From Oscillospiraceae bacterium (lineage in GTDB: Bacteria > Bacillota > Clostridia > Oscillospirales > Ruminococcaceae): a stretch of 64,000 bases of DNA. The stretch is from contig JAEEXH010000003.1 in NCBI GenBank assembly GCA_016291435.1, positions 29,937-93,936 of the forward strand. Reading direction: 5' to 3'. Shown one piece after another: positions 9,620-17,704 of the stretch. Position 1 is the stretch's first letter. Each line of letters opens with the position of its first letter. The notes beneath the pieces are model-generated. The model ran no database searches, was not told where the DNA came from, and worked only from the letters and a program-made list of their open reading frames with translations. A program made the position numbers and the translations under genes.

Positions 9620-9979
9620 TTACTCAAATGTTGCGTTGCACTTCTTGCAGACGCGGACCTTGACCTTCTTGTCGCCCTTCTGCTCAAATGCGTGACCCAC
9701 TCTGGTGGGCTTGCCGCACTTCGGGCAGATGAGCTGCACCTTGCAGGCGTAGATCGGGGACTCAGCCTTCACGATACCGCCCTGCTGACCGACTCTGGTC
9801 GGCTTGACGTGCTTGGTGATCATGTTGATGCCCTCAACGATGACCTTGCCCTCAGACGGGCTGACCTCCAGCACCTTGCCGGTACGGATGGTCTTCTTCT
9901 CGGGATCGGTGTACTTGTCAACCGGATCGCCGACCAGCAGGCGAACGGTGTCGCCCTTCTTTACGTGTACCTTGCTCAC
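9620..9979 (-). CDS. rplX: 50S ribosomal protein L24 with C-terminal cysteine ribbon
   Basis: The 119-residue L24 has a KOW motif at the N-terminus ([20 protein letters not shown]). A charged insertion of about 15 residues ([15 protein letters not shown]) precedes [20 protein letters not shown]. The C-terminus has [12 protein letters not shown] and CKKCN, a CxxC/CxxC zinc ribbon found in many but not all L24 proteins. Start: GTG 9979, because the GGAGGT SD ends 7 nt upstream. The upstream GTG at 9988 overlaps the SD. L24 initiates 50S assembly. Confidence 0.95.
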   Translation of the reverse strand: MSKVHVKKGDTVRLLVGDPVDKYTDPEKKTIRTGKVLEVSPSEGKVIVEGINMITKHVKPTRVGQQGGIVKAESPIYACKVQLICPKCGKPTRVGHAFEQKGDKKVKVRVCKKCNATFE

Positions 9980-9994
9980 TGTCAGCACCTCCGA

Positions 9995-10363
9995 TCAAAG
10001 AACTTCCGGTGCGAGGGAGAGGATCTTGACATAGTCATGCTCTCTCAGCTCTCTTGCGACCGGTCCGAAAATACGGGTACCGCGCGGGGTCTTATCTTCC
10101 TTGATAATGACCGCTGCGTTCTCGTCAAAGCGGATATAGGTGCCGTCATCTCTGCGGATCCCCTTAGCGGAGCGCACGATGACAGCCTTGACGACGTCGC
10201 CCTTTTTCACAACGCCGCCGGGTGTTGCTTTCTTAACGGAAGCGACAACGACATCGCCGATGTTTGCATAACGTCTGCGGGTGCCGCCCAGCACGCGGAT
10301 GCACATAAGCTCCTTTGCGCCGGTGTTGTCTGCAACCTTTAAGTAAGACTGCATTTGGATCAC
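9995..10363 (-). CDS. rplN: 50S ribosomal protein L14
   Basis: The 122-residue protein begins (M)[20 protein letters not shown] and has [20 protein letters not shown], typical of L14, which forms inter-subunit bridges. It appears to start with GTG at 10363, placed 7 nt after an AGGAGGA SD; the in-frame ATG at 10354 would be 16 nt away. It is separated from rpsQ by a 102-nt spacer that contains hairpins. Confidence 0.97.
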   Translation of the reverse strand: MIQMQSYLKVADNTGAKELMCIRVLGGTRRRYANIGDVVVASVKKATPGGVVKKGDVVKAVIVRSAKGIRRDDGTYIRFDENAAVIIKEDKTPRGTRIFGPVARELREHDYVKILSLAPEVL

Positions 10364-10403
10364 AGCAGGTTCCTCCTATCTGTTACGGCTCTGCGCCGCA
10401 GCC

Positions 10404-10439
10404 CACGGTTTCCGGCCGTGAAGCTCTGCGCGGGCGCAG
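10404..10439 (-). other. Hairpin-rich spacer between rpsQ and rplN
   Basis: The 102-nt gap between rpsQ and rplN (10364-10465), unusually long for this operon, contains two clear stems: CACGG...CCGTG at 10404-10420 and CTGCGC-gg-GCGCAG at about 10426-10439. Neither is followed by a U tract, so they are not terminators. They may be RNA processing or r-protein-binding sites, or they may slow polymerase; the sequence alone does not say. Confidence 0.5.
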
Positions 10440-10465
10440 TGCCATGATTTCAGTTTCAGGCTGAA

Positions 10466-10732
10466 TTACTTCGCCTTTTCGATGATCTCGACCACGCGCC
10501 ATCTCTTATCCTTGGAGAGCGGTCTGGTCTCCATCACGAGAACGCGGTCGCCGACTCTGCACTCGTTCTTCTCGTCATGTGCCTTCAGCTTGACAGTGCG
10601 CTTCACGATCTTCTTGTAGAGCGGATGCTGCACATGGTCAGCGATAGCGACGACAACGGTCTTATCCATCTTGTCGCTGACGACCTTACCTGTGCGGGTC
10701 TTTCTCAGGTTTCTTTCGGTTGCTTCACTCAC
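10466..10732 (-). CDS. rpsQ: 30S ribosomal protein S17
   Basis: The 88-residue OB-fold protein contains [39 protein letters not shown] and [20 protein letters not shown], the S17 core. It starts with GTG at 10732, preceded by a GGAGGAC SD. It binds 16S rRNA early in assembly. It lies between rpmC and rplN. Confidence 0.97.
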   Translation of the reverse strand: MSEATERNLRKTRTGKVVSDKMDKTVVVAIADHVQHPLYKKIVKRTVKLKAHDEKNECRVGDRVLVMETRPLSKDKRWRVVEIIEKAK

Positions 10733-10749
10733 GACTGTGTCCTCCTCTC

Positions 10750-10944
10750 TTACGCCTCGGTCTCAGCAGCGCGGATGCAAGTCTTGACTCTTGCGATATC
10801 CTTCTTGACTGCCTTCAGACGGGCTGTATTCTCAAGCTGGTTTGCTGCGAGCTGGAAGCGGAGGTTGAAGAGCTCCTCCTTGAGGGCGGTGAGCTGGGAC
10901 TCCATCTCCTCGCGGCTCATCTGACGAATATCGGCTGCTTTCAT
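10750..10944 (-). CDS. rpmC: 50S ribosomal protein L29
   Basis: The 64-residue two-helix protein begins [20 protein letters not shown] and contains [20 protein letters not shown], the L29 signature. It is located at the tunnel exit, near the docking site for trigger factor and SRP. Its ATG overlaps the rplP stop codon by 4 nt (ATGA), so translation is probably coupled. Confidence 0.97.
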   Translation of the reverse strand: MKAADIRQMSREEMESQLTALKEELFNLRFQLAANQLENTARLKAVKKDIARVKTCIRAAETEA

Positions 10945-11387
10945 GCCTCAGCACCTCCATCCTGATCTGCCTTTGCAACGATCTTGCACTTGATCGGCAG
11001 CTTGTGCATTGCGAGGCGAAGTGCCTCCTTGAGGTCATCCTGGGAGATCGGCTTATCCTTATCGGCACCGATCTCGAACATCACTCTGCCCGGCTTGACA
11101 ACGGCAACCCAGTACTCAGGGGAGCCCTTACCGGAACCCATTCGGGTCTCTGCCGGCTTCTCAGTGATCGGCTTGTCGGGGAAGATCTTGATCCAGACCT
11201 TACCGCCTCTCTTGATGTGACGGGTCATGGCAACACGGGCAGCCTCGATCTGATTGGAGGTGATCCAGGACGGCTCGAGTGCGACGAGACCGAAATCACC
11301 GTAGGTGACGCGGTTGCCGCGGTATGCCTTACCGGTCAGGCGTCCTCTGTGGACGCGGCGATACTTAACTCTCTTTGGAAGCAGCAT
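10941..11387 (-). CDS. rplP: 50S ribosomal protein L16
   Basis: The 148-residue protein begins [20 protein letters not shown] and includes the L16 signatures [20 protein letters not shown] and [20 protein letters not shown]. It is a core component of the A-site region and peptidyl transferase centre. The start is ATG 11387; the open frame upstream runs antisense-like through the rpsC tail and has no L16 similarity. The first 23 nt overlap the end of rpsC, an unusually long overlap for this operon. The C-terminal tail (QDGGAEA) is slightly longer than usual. Confidence 0.97.
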   Translation of the reverse strand: MLLPKRVKYRRVHRGRLTGKAYRGNRVTYGDFGLVALEPSWITSNQIEAARVAMTRHIKRGGKVWIKIFPDKPITEKPAETRMGSGKGSPEYWVAVVKPGRVMFEIGADKDKPISQDDLKEALRLAMHKLPIKCKIVAKADQDGGAEA

Positions 11388-12225
11388 TTGCTTGACCTCC
11401 TTCTCTTCTGGTCTGAGGTGCGCCCTGCGGACGGTCGCCTCTCGGTCTGCGGTCGCCGCTGCGGTCGCCGTTAAAATCGCGGCGCGGTCTGCGGTCACCG
11501 CCGTTGCGGTCTTCTCTGCGGCGTCTGTCGTCGCGTCTGTTGCGGTTGTCCTTGCGCTCATAGCGCTCGCGGTTCGCAGCAGCCTTTGCAGCGTCGCCCT
11601 TCAGGATCTCGCCCTTGTAGATCCACACCTTGACGCCGATTCTGCCGTAGGTGGTGTTCGCCTCAGCAAAGCCGTAGTCGATGTCAGCGCGGATGGTCTG
11701 CAGCGGGATGGTACCCTCATGGTAGCACTCGGAGCGGGCGATTTCAGCGCCGCCGAGTCTGCCGCCGCACTTGATCTTGATGCCCTTCGCGCCGGACTTC
11801 ATCGTTCTGCCGATGGAGCCCTTCATTGCACGGCGGAAGGAAACACGGTTCTCGAGATCGGAAGCGATCTTCTCAGCGACGAGCTGAGCGGACATATCCA
11901 TGTTCTTGATCTCGATGATGTTGATGGCAACGGACTTGCCGATGCGCTTCTCAATGTTTGCGCGGAGCTTGTCGATCTCCGTACCGCCTCTGCCGATGAT
12001 GAGACCCGGCTTTGCGCAGTGGATGTGGATGCGGACCTTCTCCGGAATGCGCTCGATCTCGATGCGTGCGATGCCCGCAGCGTAGAGCGCCTTCTTGATA
12101 TACTCGCGCAGGTTGTAGTCCTCAACGAGGAGGTCGCCGTACTCCTTCTTGCCGGCGAACCAGCGGGAATCCCAATCCTTGAAGATACCTACGCGGAAGC
12201 CATGCGGATTAACTTTCTGTCCCAT
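11365..12225 (-). CDS. rpsC: 30S ribosomal protein S3 with Arg/Asp/Gly-rich tail
   Basis: The 286-residue protein is longer than the common 210-230 residues of S3. Residues 1-215 are standard: [22 protein letters not shown] domain with [20 protein letters not shown], and [12 protein letters not shown]. About 60 further residues form a low-complexity tail built from repeated RR, DRR, GDRRPR and GGQ units, predicted disordered and very basic. S3 lies at the mRNA entry and has helicase activity; the tail could contact mRNA or rRNA (inference). The tail coding sequence overlaps the start of rplP. Confidence 0.97.
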   Translation of the reverse strand: MGQKVNPHGFRVGIFKDWDSRWFAGKKEYGDLLVEDYNLREYIKKALYAAGIARIEIERIPEKVRIHIHCAKPGLIIGRGGTEIDKLRANIEKRIGKSVAINIIEIKNMDMSAQLVAEKIASDLENRVSFRRAMKGSIGRTMKSGAKGIKIKCGGRLGGAEIARSECYHEGTIPLQTIRADIDYGFAEANTTYGRIGVKVWIYKGEILKGDAAKAAANRERYERKDNRNRRDDRRRREDRNGGDRRPRRDFNGDRSGDRRPRGDRPQGAPQTRREGGQANAASKES

Positions 12226-12230
12226 ACGGA

Positions 12231-12599
12231 TTAAACCTCCCTTTCCTTGAGAATGACGGTGATATTGGATGTGCGCTTGTTGATGCGGAATGCTCTGCCC
12301 TGTGCACGCGGCTGGATTCTCTTGAGGATCGGGCCGGGGCCGACATATGCAGCTGCAACATAAAGTGCATCCTTGTTCATCGCGTGGTTGTTATCTGCGT
12401 TCGCGGCAGCAGACTTGATAAGCTTGCTGACGATCGGAGCCGCAGCCTTCGGGGTCAGATCGAGAATTGCGAGCGCCTTATCGACCGGCTGATTGCGGAC
12501 GAGGTCAAGCACGATCTGCACCTTTCTGGGGGAGATACGCTCGCCGCGGAGAATTGCCTTTGCCTCCGGCTCGCGCACTGTTTCAGTATTGTTGGCCAT
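12231..12599 (-). CDS. rplV: 50S ribosomal protein L22
   Basis: The 122-residue protein has the L22 core: [40 protein letters not shown], and the C-terminal beta-hairpin [20 protein letters not shown] that lines the exit tunnel. It is 5 nt upstream of rpsC and 18 nt downstream of rpsS. Confidence 0.98.
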   Translation of the reverse strand: MANNTETVREPEAKAILRGERISPRKVQIVLDLVRNQPVDKALAILDLTPKAAAPIVSKLIKSAAANADNNHAMNKDALYVAAAYVGPGPILKRIQPRAQGRAFRINKRTSNITVILKEREV

Positions 12600-12617
12600 G
12601 TGAATTCCTCCTTCCGA

Positions 12618-12902
12618 TTACTTCTTGCCGTTGTTCGATGTCTTGGAACCGGCATGGCCCTTGAAGGTTCTGGTCGGGGCAAACTCGCCGAGCTTGTGAC
12701 CGATCATTTCCTCCGTGACGAAGACCGGAATGTGCTTGCGGCCGTCATGCACAAGGAAGGTATGGCCGACAAACTCCGGGAAAATCGTAGAAGAGCGGCT
12801 CCATGTCTTGAGAACCTTCTTCTCGCCGGTCTCATTCATAGCGGCAACGCGCTTATAGAGGGCTTCCTGTACGTAAGGGCCCTTCTTAATGCTTCTGCTC
12901 AT
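12618..12902 (-). CDS. rpsS: 30S ribosomal protein S19
   Basis: The 94-residue protein starts [20 protein letters not shown] and contains [40 protein letters not shown] and [14 protein letters not shown], the S19 signature. It is in the head of the 30S subunit, forms a complex with S13, and is encoded between rplB and rplV. Confidence 0.98.
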   Translation of the reverse strand: MSRSIKKGPYVQEALYKRVAAMNETGEKKVLKTWSRSSTIFPEFVGHTFLVHDGRKHIPVFVTEEMIGHKLGEFAPTRTFKGHAGSKTSNNGKK

Positions 12903-12919
12903 GGTGTCAGCCTCCTTTC

Positions 12920-13753
12920 TTATTTACCGTTTCTGCGCTTCACGATGAGCTTATCGGAAGCCTTGTGATGCTTACGGGTCTTATAACCGAGCGCCGGCTT
13001 ACCCCACGGGGTAACAGGACCCGGACGTCCGATCGGAGACTTACCCTCACCGCCGCCGTGCGGATGGTCATTCGGGTTCATAACAGAACCGCGGACGGTC
13101 GGGCGGATGCCCATGTGACGGGTTCTGCCCGCCTTGCCGAGGTGGACGTTCTCATGGTCGATGTTGGAGACCTGACCGATGGTCGCTCTGCCGATGACCG
13201 GAACCTTTCTCATCTCGCCGCTGGGCAGGCGGATCAGTGCGTATGCACCCTCCTTGCCCATGAGCTGTGCCTGGTTGCCGGCGGAACGGACGAGCTGACC
13301 GCCCTTGCCGGGGTAAAGCTCAATGTTGTGGATGAAGGTACCGACCGGGATGTGGGTGAGGGGCAGTGCGTTGCCCGGCTTGATGTCGCAGTCCTCGCCG
13401 CTGCGAACGGTGTCGCCGACGGAGAGACCGTGCGGAGCGAGGATGTAGCGCTTCTCGCCGTCCTCATACTGCACGAGCGCGATGAATGCGCTGCGGTTCG
13501 GATCGTACTCCAGGGAAATGACGGTTGCGTTGATGCCGTCCTTGTTGCGCTTGAAGTCAATGATTCTGTACTTCGGGCGCACGCCGCCGCCGTGATGACG
13601 GACGGTGATTCTGCCGTAGTTGTTTCTGCCGGACTTCTTCTTGAGCGTCACGCACAGAGACTTCTCAGGGCCGTTCTTGGAGAGACCGGAATAATCGGTC
13701 ACAGTCATGCCGCGGCGGCCCGGAGTTGTCGGCTTATAGGCTTTGATTGCCAT
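12920..13753 (-). CDS. rplB: 50S ribosomal protein L2
   Basis: The 277-residue protein begins [20 protein letters not shown] and ends with the L2 signature [20 protein letters not shown] followed by [20 protein letters not shown]. It is needed for peptidyl transferase centre assembly and subunit association. ATG 13753 is selected because it is 7 nt from AAGGAGT; a GTG 3 codons upstream overlaps the SD. An 85-nt hairpin spacer separates it from rplW. Confidence 0.98.
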   Translation of the reverse strand: MAIKAYKPTTPGRRGMTVTDYSGLSKNGPEKSLCVTLKKKSGRNNYGRITVRHHGGGVRPKYRIIDFKRNKDGINATVISLEYDPNRSAFIALVQYEDGEKRYILAPHGLSVGDTVRSGEDCDIKPGNALPLTHIPVGTFIHNIELYPGKGGQLVRSAGNQAQLMGKEGAYALIRLPSGEMRKVPVIGRATIGQVSNIDHENVHLGKAGRTRHMGIRPTVRGSVMNPNDHPHGGGEGKSPIGRPGPVTPWGKPALGYKTRKHHKASDKLIVKRRNGK

Positions 13754-13782
13754 TTGTTTCACTCCTTAAATGCTGTGTTATC

Positions 13783-13823
13783 GGGAGCATAACTCCCATA
13801 TTCGCGGCGTTTCGTCACGCCGC
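13783..13823 (-). other. Hairpin pair in the rplW-rplB spacer
   Basis: The 85-nt spacer holds two adjacent stems, GCGGCGT...ACGCCGC (13804-13823) and GGGAG...CTCCC (13783-13797), just upstream of the rplB SD. There is no U tract. It resembles the spacers before rplC and rplN in having tandem hairpins where a few nucleotides would be expected. Role unknown; RNA processing or feedback control by a ribosomal protein is a reasonable guess. Confidence 0.5.
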
Positions 13824-13838
13824 TCTTTGCCTGAAAGA

Positions 13839-14162
13839 TCAGAACATGCCGTCGAAGAACTCGATGGTGCCGTTGCGCTTCTTGCCGTTCTTATCGGCGG
13901 AAGGCTCCGGGTTGACGGTGACGACTGCCTTCTTCCAGCTCGAGGTGGTGCCGGTGTATCTGCCGACACGCTTCTGTCTGCCGCGCACGTTGACGGTGTT
14001 GACCTTGATGACCTCGACATTGAAGAGCTGCTCGACCGCGTCAGCGATCTCGAGCTTGTTTGCGCTCTTTGCGACCTTGAAGGTGTACTTGCCTTCAGGG
14101 AGAAGATCGGTGCTCTGCTCGGTGATGACCGGCTTCAGAATGATATCCTGCGGTGCTTTCAT
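13839..14162 (-). CDS. rplW: 50S ribosomal protein L23
   Basis: The 107-residue protein begins MKAPQDIILKPVITEQSTDL and has YTFKVAKSANKLEIADAVEQ followed by LFNVEVIKVNTVNVRGRQKR, the L23 pattern. L23 is at the tunnel exit and docks SRP and trigger factor. It follows rplD by 5 nt. Confidence 0.97.
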   Translation of the reverse strand: MKAPQDIILKPVITEQSTDLLPEGKYTFKVAKSANKLEIADAVEQLFNVEVIKVNTVNVRGRQKRVGRYTGTTSSWKKAVVTVNPEPSADKNGKKRNGTIEFFDGMF

Positions 14163-14167
14163 TCAGC

Positions 14168-14806
14168 TCACACCCCCTCTTTCTTCTGGTAGATCTCCTC
14201 GATCTTGGTGACGGCACCCTTGCTGAGGATGAACGCATCATGATTGAGGATGTCATAAACATTCAGTGTGTTGACAGCAGCGGTCTTGACGCCCGGGATG
14301 TTTGCCGCGCTCTTGTAGACCTTCTTGTCTGCCTCCTGTGTGACGATCAGAGCCTTGCCGCTGACCTTCAGAGCCTCGAGCATCTTGACGATGGTCTTGG
14401 TCTTGAACTCTGCGACTGCGAGGTTGTCGATCACGAGCAGGTTCTGGTCGATGACCTTCTGCGAGAATGCAGAGAGCATTGCCAGTCTGCGGAGCTTCTT
14501 GTTCAGGGAGTAGCGGTAGCTTCTGGGCTTCGGGCCGAGTGCAACACCGCCGTGATACCACTGCGGCGCACGGATGGAGCCCTGACGCGCATGGCCGGTA
14601 CCCTTCTGGCGATACGGCTTCTTGCCGCCGCCTCTGACCTCAGTGCGGGTCAGTGTGGACTGTGTGCCCTGACGCTGATTTGCGAGGTAGTTGACCACGC
14701 AGGCGTGCATGGCTGCTTCGTTCGGAGTAATCCCGAATACAGCATCACTCAGTTCAGTCTCAGCGACCTGAGCGCCGTCCATATTATAAACCGGAACTTT
14801 TGCCAT
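14168..14806 (-). CDS. rplD: 50S ribosomal protein L4
   Basis: The 212-residue protein shows the extended tunnel loop characteristic of L4: TRTEVRGGGKKPYRQKGTGH, ARQGSIRAPQWYHGGVALGP. The globular domain (KLRRLAMLSAFSQKVIDQNL onwards) follows. In some gammaproteobacteria L4 represses its own S10 operon; whether it acts on the leader here is unknown. It is 18 nt after rplC. Confidence 0.98.
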   Translation of the reverse strand: MAKVPVYNMDGAQVAETELSDAVFGITPNEAAMHACVVNYLANQRQGTQSTLTRTEVRGGGKKPYRQKGTGHARQGSIRAPQWYHGGVALGPKPRSYRYSLNKKLRRLAMLSAFSQKVIDQNLLVIDNLAVAEFKTKTIVKMLEALKVSGKALIVTQEADKKVYKSAANIPGVKTAAVNTLNVYDILNHDAFILSKGAVTKIEEIYQKKEGV

Positions 14807-14824
14807 TTTCGTTTTCCTCCTTCC

Positions 14825-15460
14825 TTATGCCTTCTTCACGCTGTTGCTGATGGTGACGAGGCTGCCCTTCGGGCCCGGAATCGCGCCGCGCACAGCGATC
14901 AGATGATTTTCAACATCGACGCTGACGATGCGGAGATTCTGGACTGTGACGGTCTCAGCACCCATATGGCCTGCAAGACCCTTGCCCTTGTAGATACGGG
15001 ACGGAGAGGAGCAGGCGCCCATCGAACCAGCCTGACGGTGGACAGGACCGGTACCGTGGGTTTCCTTCAGTCTGTGCTGACCGAGGCGCTTGATCGGGCC
15101 TGCATAGCCCTTACCCTTGCTGGTGCCCTTGACATCGACGATGTCGCCCTCAGCAAAGATATCCGGCTGGATCGCGTCGCCGACATTGTAAGCGTCGCAG
15201 TCCTCGAGGCGGAACTCTCTGAGCACGCGGAGCGCGCCGGTGTTCGCCTTTGCGAAGTGACCCTTCATCGGCTTGTTGACCTTGTCCGCCTTCGCGGTGC
15301 CGAAGCCGACCTGGATCGCGTTGTAGCCGTCATTTTCCACAGTCTTCTTCTGAACGACGAAGCAGGGACCTGCCTCGACAACTGTGACCGGAACGACCTT
15401 TCCGGCTGCGTCGAAGATCTGCGTCATGCCGATCTTCCTGCCAAGAATGGCTTTCTTCAT
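14825..15460 (-). CDS. rplC: 50S ribosomal protein L3
   Basis: The 211-residue protein begins MKKAILGRKIGMTQIFDAAG and has the L3 loop KGKGYAGPIKRLGQHRLKET, HGTGPVHRQAGSMGACSSPS and KGKGLAGHMG. It initiates 50S assembly and reaches into the peptidyl transferase centre. It is separated from rpsJ by an unusually long 120-nt spacer filled with hairpins. Confidence 0.98.
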   Translation of the reverse strand: MKKAILGRKIGMTQIFDAAGKVVPVTVVEAGPCFVVQKKTVENDGYNAIQVGFGTAKADKVNKPMKGHFAKANTGALRVLREFRLEDCDAYNVGDAIQPDIFAEGDIVDVKGTSKGKGYAGPIKRLGQHRLKETHGTGPVHRQAGSMGACSSPSRIYKGKGLAGHMGAETVTVQNLRIVSVDVENHLIAVRGAIPGPKGSLVTISNSVKKA

Positions 15461-15490
15461 GTTGGTGTCCTCCTTTGGTTATTGGTTGGT

Positions 15491-15562
15491 GCGCGTTCCG
15501 CGCAGCAACATGACCGACGGCTGAAGAAGTGCCGTCATTGTTCGTGCAGCAATCCGCTGCAC
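15491..15562 (-). other. Three hairpins in the rpsJ-rplC spacer
   Basis: The 120-nt gap contains three consecutive stem-loops on the transcript: GTGCAGC...GCTGCAC (15544-15562), GACGGC...GCCGTC (15516-15536) and GCGCG...CGCGC (15491-15503). They lie between the rpsJ stop and the rplC SD and lack U tracts. Their density in an otherwise compact operon suggests a structured RNA element, perhaps a processing or regulatory site. I do not recognise it as a known family. Confidence 0.55.
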
Positions 15563-15580
15563 ATTCTCGCTGCGATGAAA

Positions 15581-15898
15581 TTACTTCATCTCGATGTTGA
15601 TCTCAACACCTGCGGGAATCTCGAGTCTGGTGAGTGCGTCCATCGTTGCCTTTGCGGGGCGGATGACGTCGATCAGGCGCTTGTGCGTCCGGAGCTCAAA
15701 CTGCTCACGGCTGTCCTTGTACTTGTGGACTGCGCGGAGGATCGTCACGACCTCCTTGTCAGTCGGGAGCGGGATCGGACCGGAGACCTTCTGTGCGCCG
15801 TTGCGCTTTGCGGTCTCGATGATCTTCGCTGCCGCTGCATCCACAGTTGCATGCTCATAGCCCTTGATTCTGATTCTCACTTTTTCGCTGCCTGCCAC
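15581..15898 (-). CDS. rpsJ: 30S ribosomal protein S10
   Basis: The 105-residue protein reads (M)[20 protein letters not shown], with [20 protein letters not shown] and [19 protein letters not shown], the S10/NusE signature. S10 also acts in antitermination as NusE. The start is a GTG at 15898, 8 nt downstream of an AGGAGGG SD; the open frame extends 18 codons further but those codons include the SD. It is the first gene of the superoperon, following a leader of about 410 nt. Confidence 0.97.
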   Translation of the reverse strand: MAGSEKVRIRIKGYEHATVDAAAAKIIETAKRNGAQKVSGPIPLPTDKEVVTILRAVHKYKDSREQFELRTHKRLIDVIRPAKATMDALTRLEIPAGVEINIEMK

Positions 15899-16311
15899 TT
15901 GATAAACCCTCCTAGTAAATTTTTGTTTGCTAAGGGGCTGAAGTGAGCGCATATGTGTTTCGTCCGGCGCTCCGCGGTTTTGCTCTTACAACTCTGCCGC
16001 GTGTTTCACAGATTCACATCTATAAAAAATCCCGCTGCAAGGCTCATTCCCTGCATCGGGGCGCTTTTCGAGATCGCGGGGATGCCCCGCCTTTGTACGG
16101 AAAAGTGGTGCGACCTTCACAAACCTGCTTTCCTTGCAGCAGAGCCCGTAAGATGGCTCAGCGGCAGCCTTCAGCGAGGTTTCCGCGGTTTCGCAGCTTT
16201 TCACACACACAGTGCCTATCTCAATTCGCCCGTCTAGCGGACATGCTCCGCGTCAAATTACCGGCACACAGCCGCAACCTTGACGCCTCAGCGCATATCT
16301 TGTGCATCAGC
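15899..16311 (-). promoter_or_regulatory. Structured leader of the S10 operon
   Basis: From the inferred start (about 16311) to rpsJ the transcript is roughly 410 nt and carries no convincing gene. Visible structures, 5' to 3' on the transcript: a long stem closed by GCGTCAA (16280-16286) and TTGACGC (16250-16256) with an inner stem; an adjacent GCGGA...TCCGC hairpin (16236-16250); a CTGCT...AGCAG hairpin around 16130; and a terminator hairpin at 16031-16060. Such an arrangement suggests conditional termination before the ribosomal genes. I do not recognise a catalogued leader family in it. Confidence 0.65.
16024..16060 (-). terminator. Intrinsic terminator (attenuator) in the S10 leader
   Basis: On the minus strand, CCCGATGCAGGG pairs with CCTTGCAGCGGG around a short loop, giving a 12-position stem with one mismatch and one G-U pair. 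It is followed by AUUUUUU (U tract at 16024-16029). It lies about 250 nt downstream of the S10 promoter and 125 nt upstream of rpsJ, so it would terminate before the first gene. A perfect 9-nt complement of its 3' arm (GCTGCAAGG) occurs upstream in the transcript at 16132-16140, a candidate antiterminator. Confidence 0.7.
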
Positions 16312-16317
16312 CTTTCA

Positions 16318-16346
16318 AGTATAACACAAATCGGGCAGGATTGCAA
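16318..16346 (-). promoter_or_regulatory. Sigma-A promoter of the S10-spc-alpha operon
   Basis: On the minus strand, TTGCAA (-35, 16341-16346) and TATACT (-10, 16318-16323) are separated by exactly 17 nt. This is the only strong promoter I see upstream of rpsJ. It lies between the GH27 stop codon and the S10 leader. Confidence 0.75.
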
Positions 16347-16370
16347 GCATTTTCCCGCATTTCCTGCCCG
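16332..16370 (-). terminator. Inverted repeat overlapping the S10 promoter; possible GH27 terminator
   Basis: Perfect 9-nt arms CGGGCAGGA (16332-16340) and TCCTGCCCG (16362-16370) flank a 21-nt loop. On the minus-strand transcript from the GH27 gene the stem is followed by AUUUGUGUU, a weak U-rich run, so it could end that operon. The arms also enclose the -35 of the S10 promoter, and one arm fills its spacer, so it could instead be an operator. The two readings are not mutually exclusive. Confidence 0.5.
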
Positions 16371-16426
16371 GTTCCAATTGAGAACTTTAACGATTTTTTG
16401 CTTTCAATTTTGTATATTTTGCCTAG

Positions 16427-17701
16427 TCATCTGTTTTCAGTGATCTTCCAGAGCGTGCAGCCGTGTGCCGGAATCGGATCCGTCACGAGCACAGTGCCGT
16501 GCTGATGCTTCCCGCTCCAAAGTTCCGCGGCTGCCAGATCGTCCAATTCCAGCTCATTTGCATCAATGCACAAGCCGTCCGCATCCGTATCGCTCAGATT
16601 GAACACGCCAATGTAACAGGTACCGCCCGCATCTGCCGCCAGCCAGACCGCATATTCCGTTCCATTGATCCGGCGTCTGAACACAGGCTTTGTAAAGCGC
16701 ACAGATGCGTGCATTTTCAGCAGTTCTTCGTTTGTCAGCAGCGTCAGCTCATCCGCAGTCAGCTTTGTCAGGTCGCCGCCGATCATCAGCGGGGAGCGGA
16801 TCATGCACCAGAGCGTCAGCATCGTCTCCAGCTCAGCCCGGGTGAACTTCGAGCGGTTCTCTTTGCCGTAATCCTGCAAAATCGCGCCGACCGGCAGCAT
16901 GTCCGCATCGGGATAGCGCCCGGCGCCCGCGTGCATGCACCACTTCTCCGCGAAGCCGAACATCTCATAGAGCGCATCCCACCTGTCCCAGAAGTCATCG
17001 CTCATGCGCCACATGTTCGCGGTCTCCTTGTAGAGCTCCGCGTATTCCGGCAGCGATGCGCCCGGCGAAAGCGAAAGCACCATCGGTCTGCTGCACGCTG
17101 CAAGACAGTCGCTCAGCAGCCGCAGCTCCGCCGCACATGCGGGCATCTCGCGGGCAATGTCATCGCACTTGATGAAGTCCACGCCCCATTCCGCATAGAG
17201 TGCGAATATACTATTATAATATGCGCGTGCGCCGTCCTTCTCCGGGTCAATGCCGTACATATCGGTATTCCATGTGCAGATCGACGCAGTTTTCGCGATC
17301 TGCCGCGCAGTCTTGCCGGAGCCGAGCACCGGCAGGTCACGGTGCACCGCCTGCCGCGGAATCCCGCGCATGATGTGAATGCCGAATTTCAGCCCGAGAG
17401 AATGCACATAGTCCGCGAGGGGCTTGAATCCCCTGCCGCCCGCCGCCGAGGGAAAGCGGTTCTCCGCGGGCAGCAGCCGCCCGTATGCGTCCATGCAAAG
17501 CGGCGCAAATGCGTGATATTCGTGATTCTCCGCCGTTGGCTCGCTCCACTGAATATCGACAACAACATATTCATAGCCGGCCGGTTTCAGATGCGCCGCC
17601 ATATATTCCGCATTGGCACGCACAGTCGCTTCATCGACCGCCGCGCCGTAACAGTCCCAGCTGTTCCAGCCCATCGGGGCACGCCTCGGATAGATCCGCA
17701 T
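16427..17701 (-). CDS. Glycoside hydrolase family 27 (alpha-galactosidase-like), cytoplasmic
   Basis: The 424-residue protein begins with the GH27 hallmark APMGWNSWDCYG at residues 8-19. Strand motifs follow: YVVVDIQWSE, GLKFGIHIMRG, the putative nucleophile Asp180 in VDFIKCDDI and acid/base Asp235/236 in WRMSDDFWDRWD. The ending LWCMIRSPLMIGGDLTKL and a C-terminal beta-sandwich complete the family architecture. No signal peptide is present, so it should act inside the cell on imported oligosaccharides. GH27 covers alpha-galactosidase, beta-L-arabinopyranosidase and others; substrate cannot be told here. It starts 3 nt after the upstream ATP-grasp gene and shares its operon. Confidence 0.88.
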   Translation of the reverse strand: MRIYPRRAPMGWNSWDCYGAAVDEATVRANAEYMAAHLKPAGYEYVVVDIQWSEPTAENHEYHAFAPLCMDAYGRLLPAENRFPSAAGGRGFKPLADYVHSLGLKFGIHIMRGIPRQAVHRDLPVLGSGKTARQIAKTASICTWNTDMYGIDPEKDGARAYYNSIFALYAEWGVDFIKCDDIAREMPACAAELRLLSDCLAACSRPMVLSLSPGASLPEYAELYKETANMWRMSDDFWDRWDALYEMFGFAEKWCMHAGAGRYPDADMLPVGAILQDYGKENRSKFTRAELETMLTLWCMIRSPLMIGGDLTKLTADELTLLTNEELLKMHASVRFTKPVFRRRINGTEYAVWLAADAGGTCYIGVFNLSDTDADGLCIDANELELDDLAAAELWSGKHQHGTVLVTDPIPAHGCTLWKITENR

Positions 17702-17704
17702 GGT

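Noticed and set aside
15986..16210. 74-residue ORF in the S10 leader
   Set aside because: It runs through leader hairpins and up to the terminator and has no SD; I see it as non-coding.
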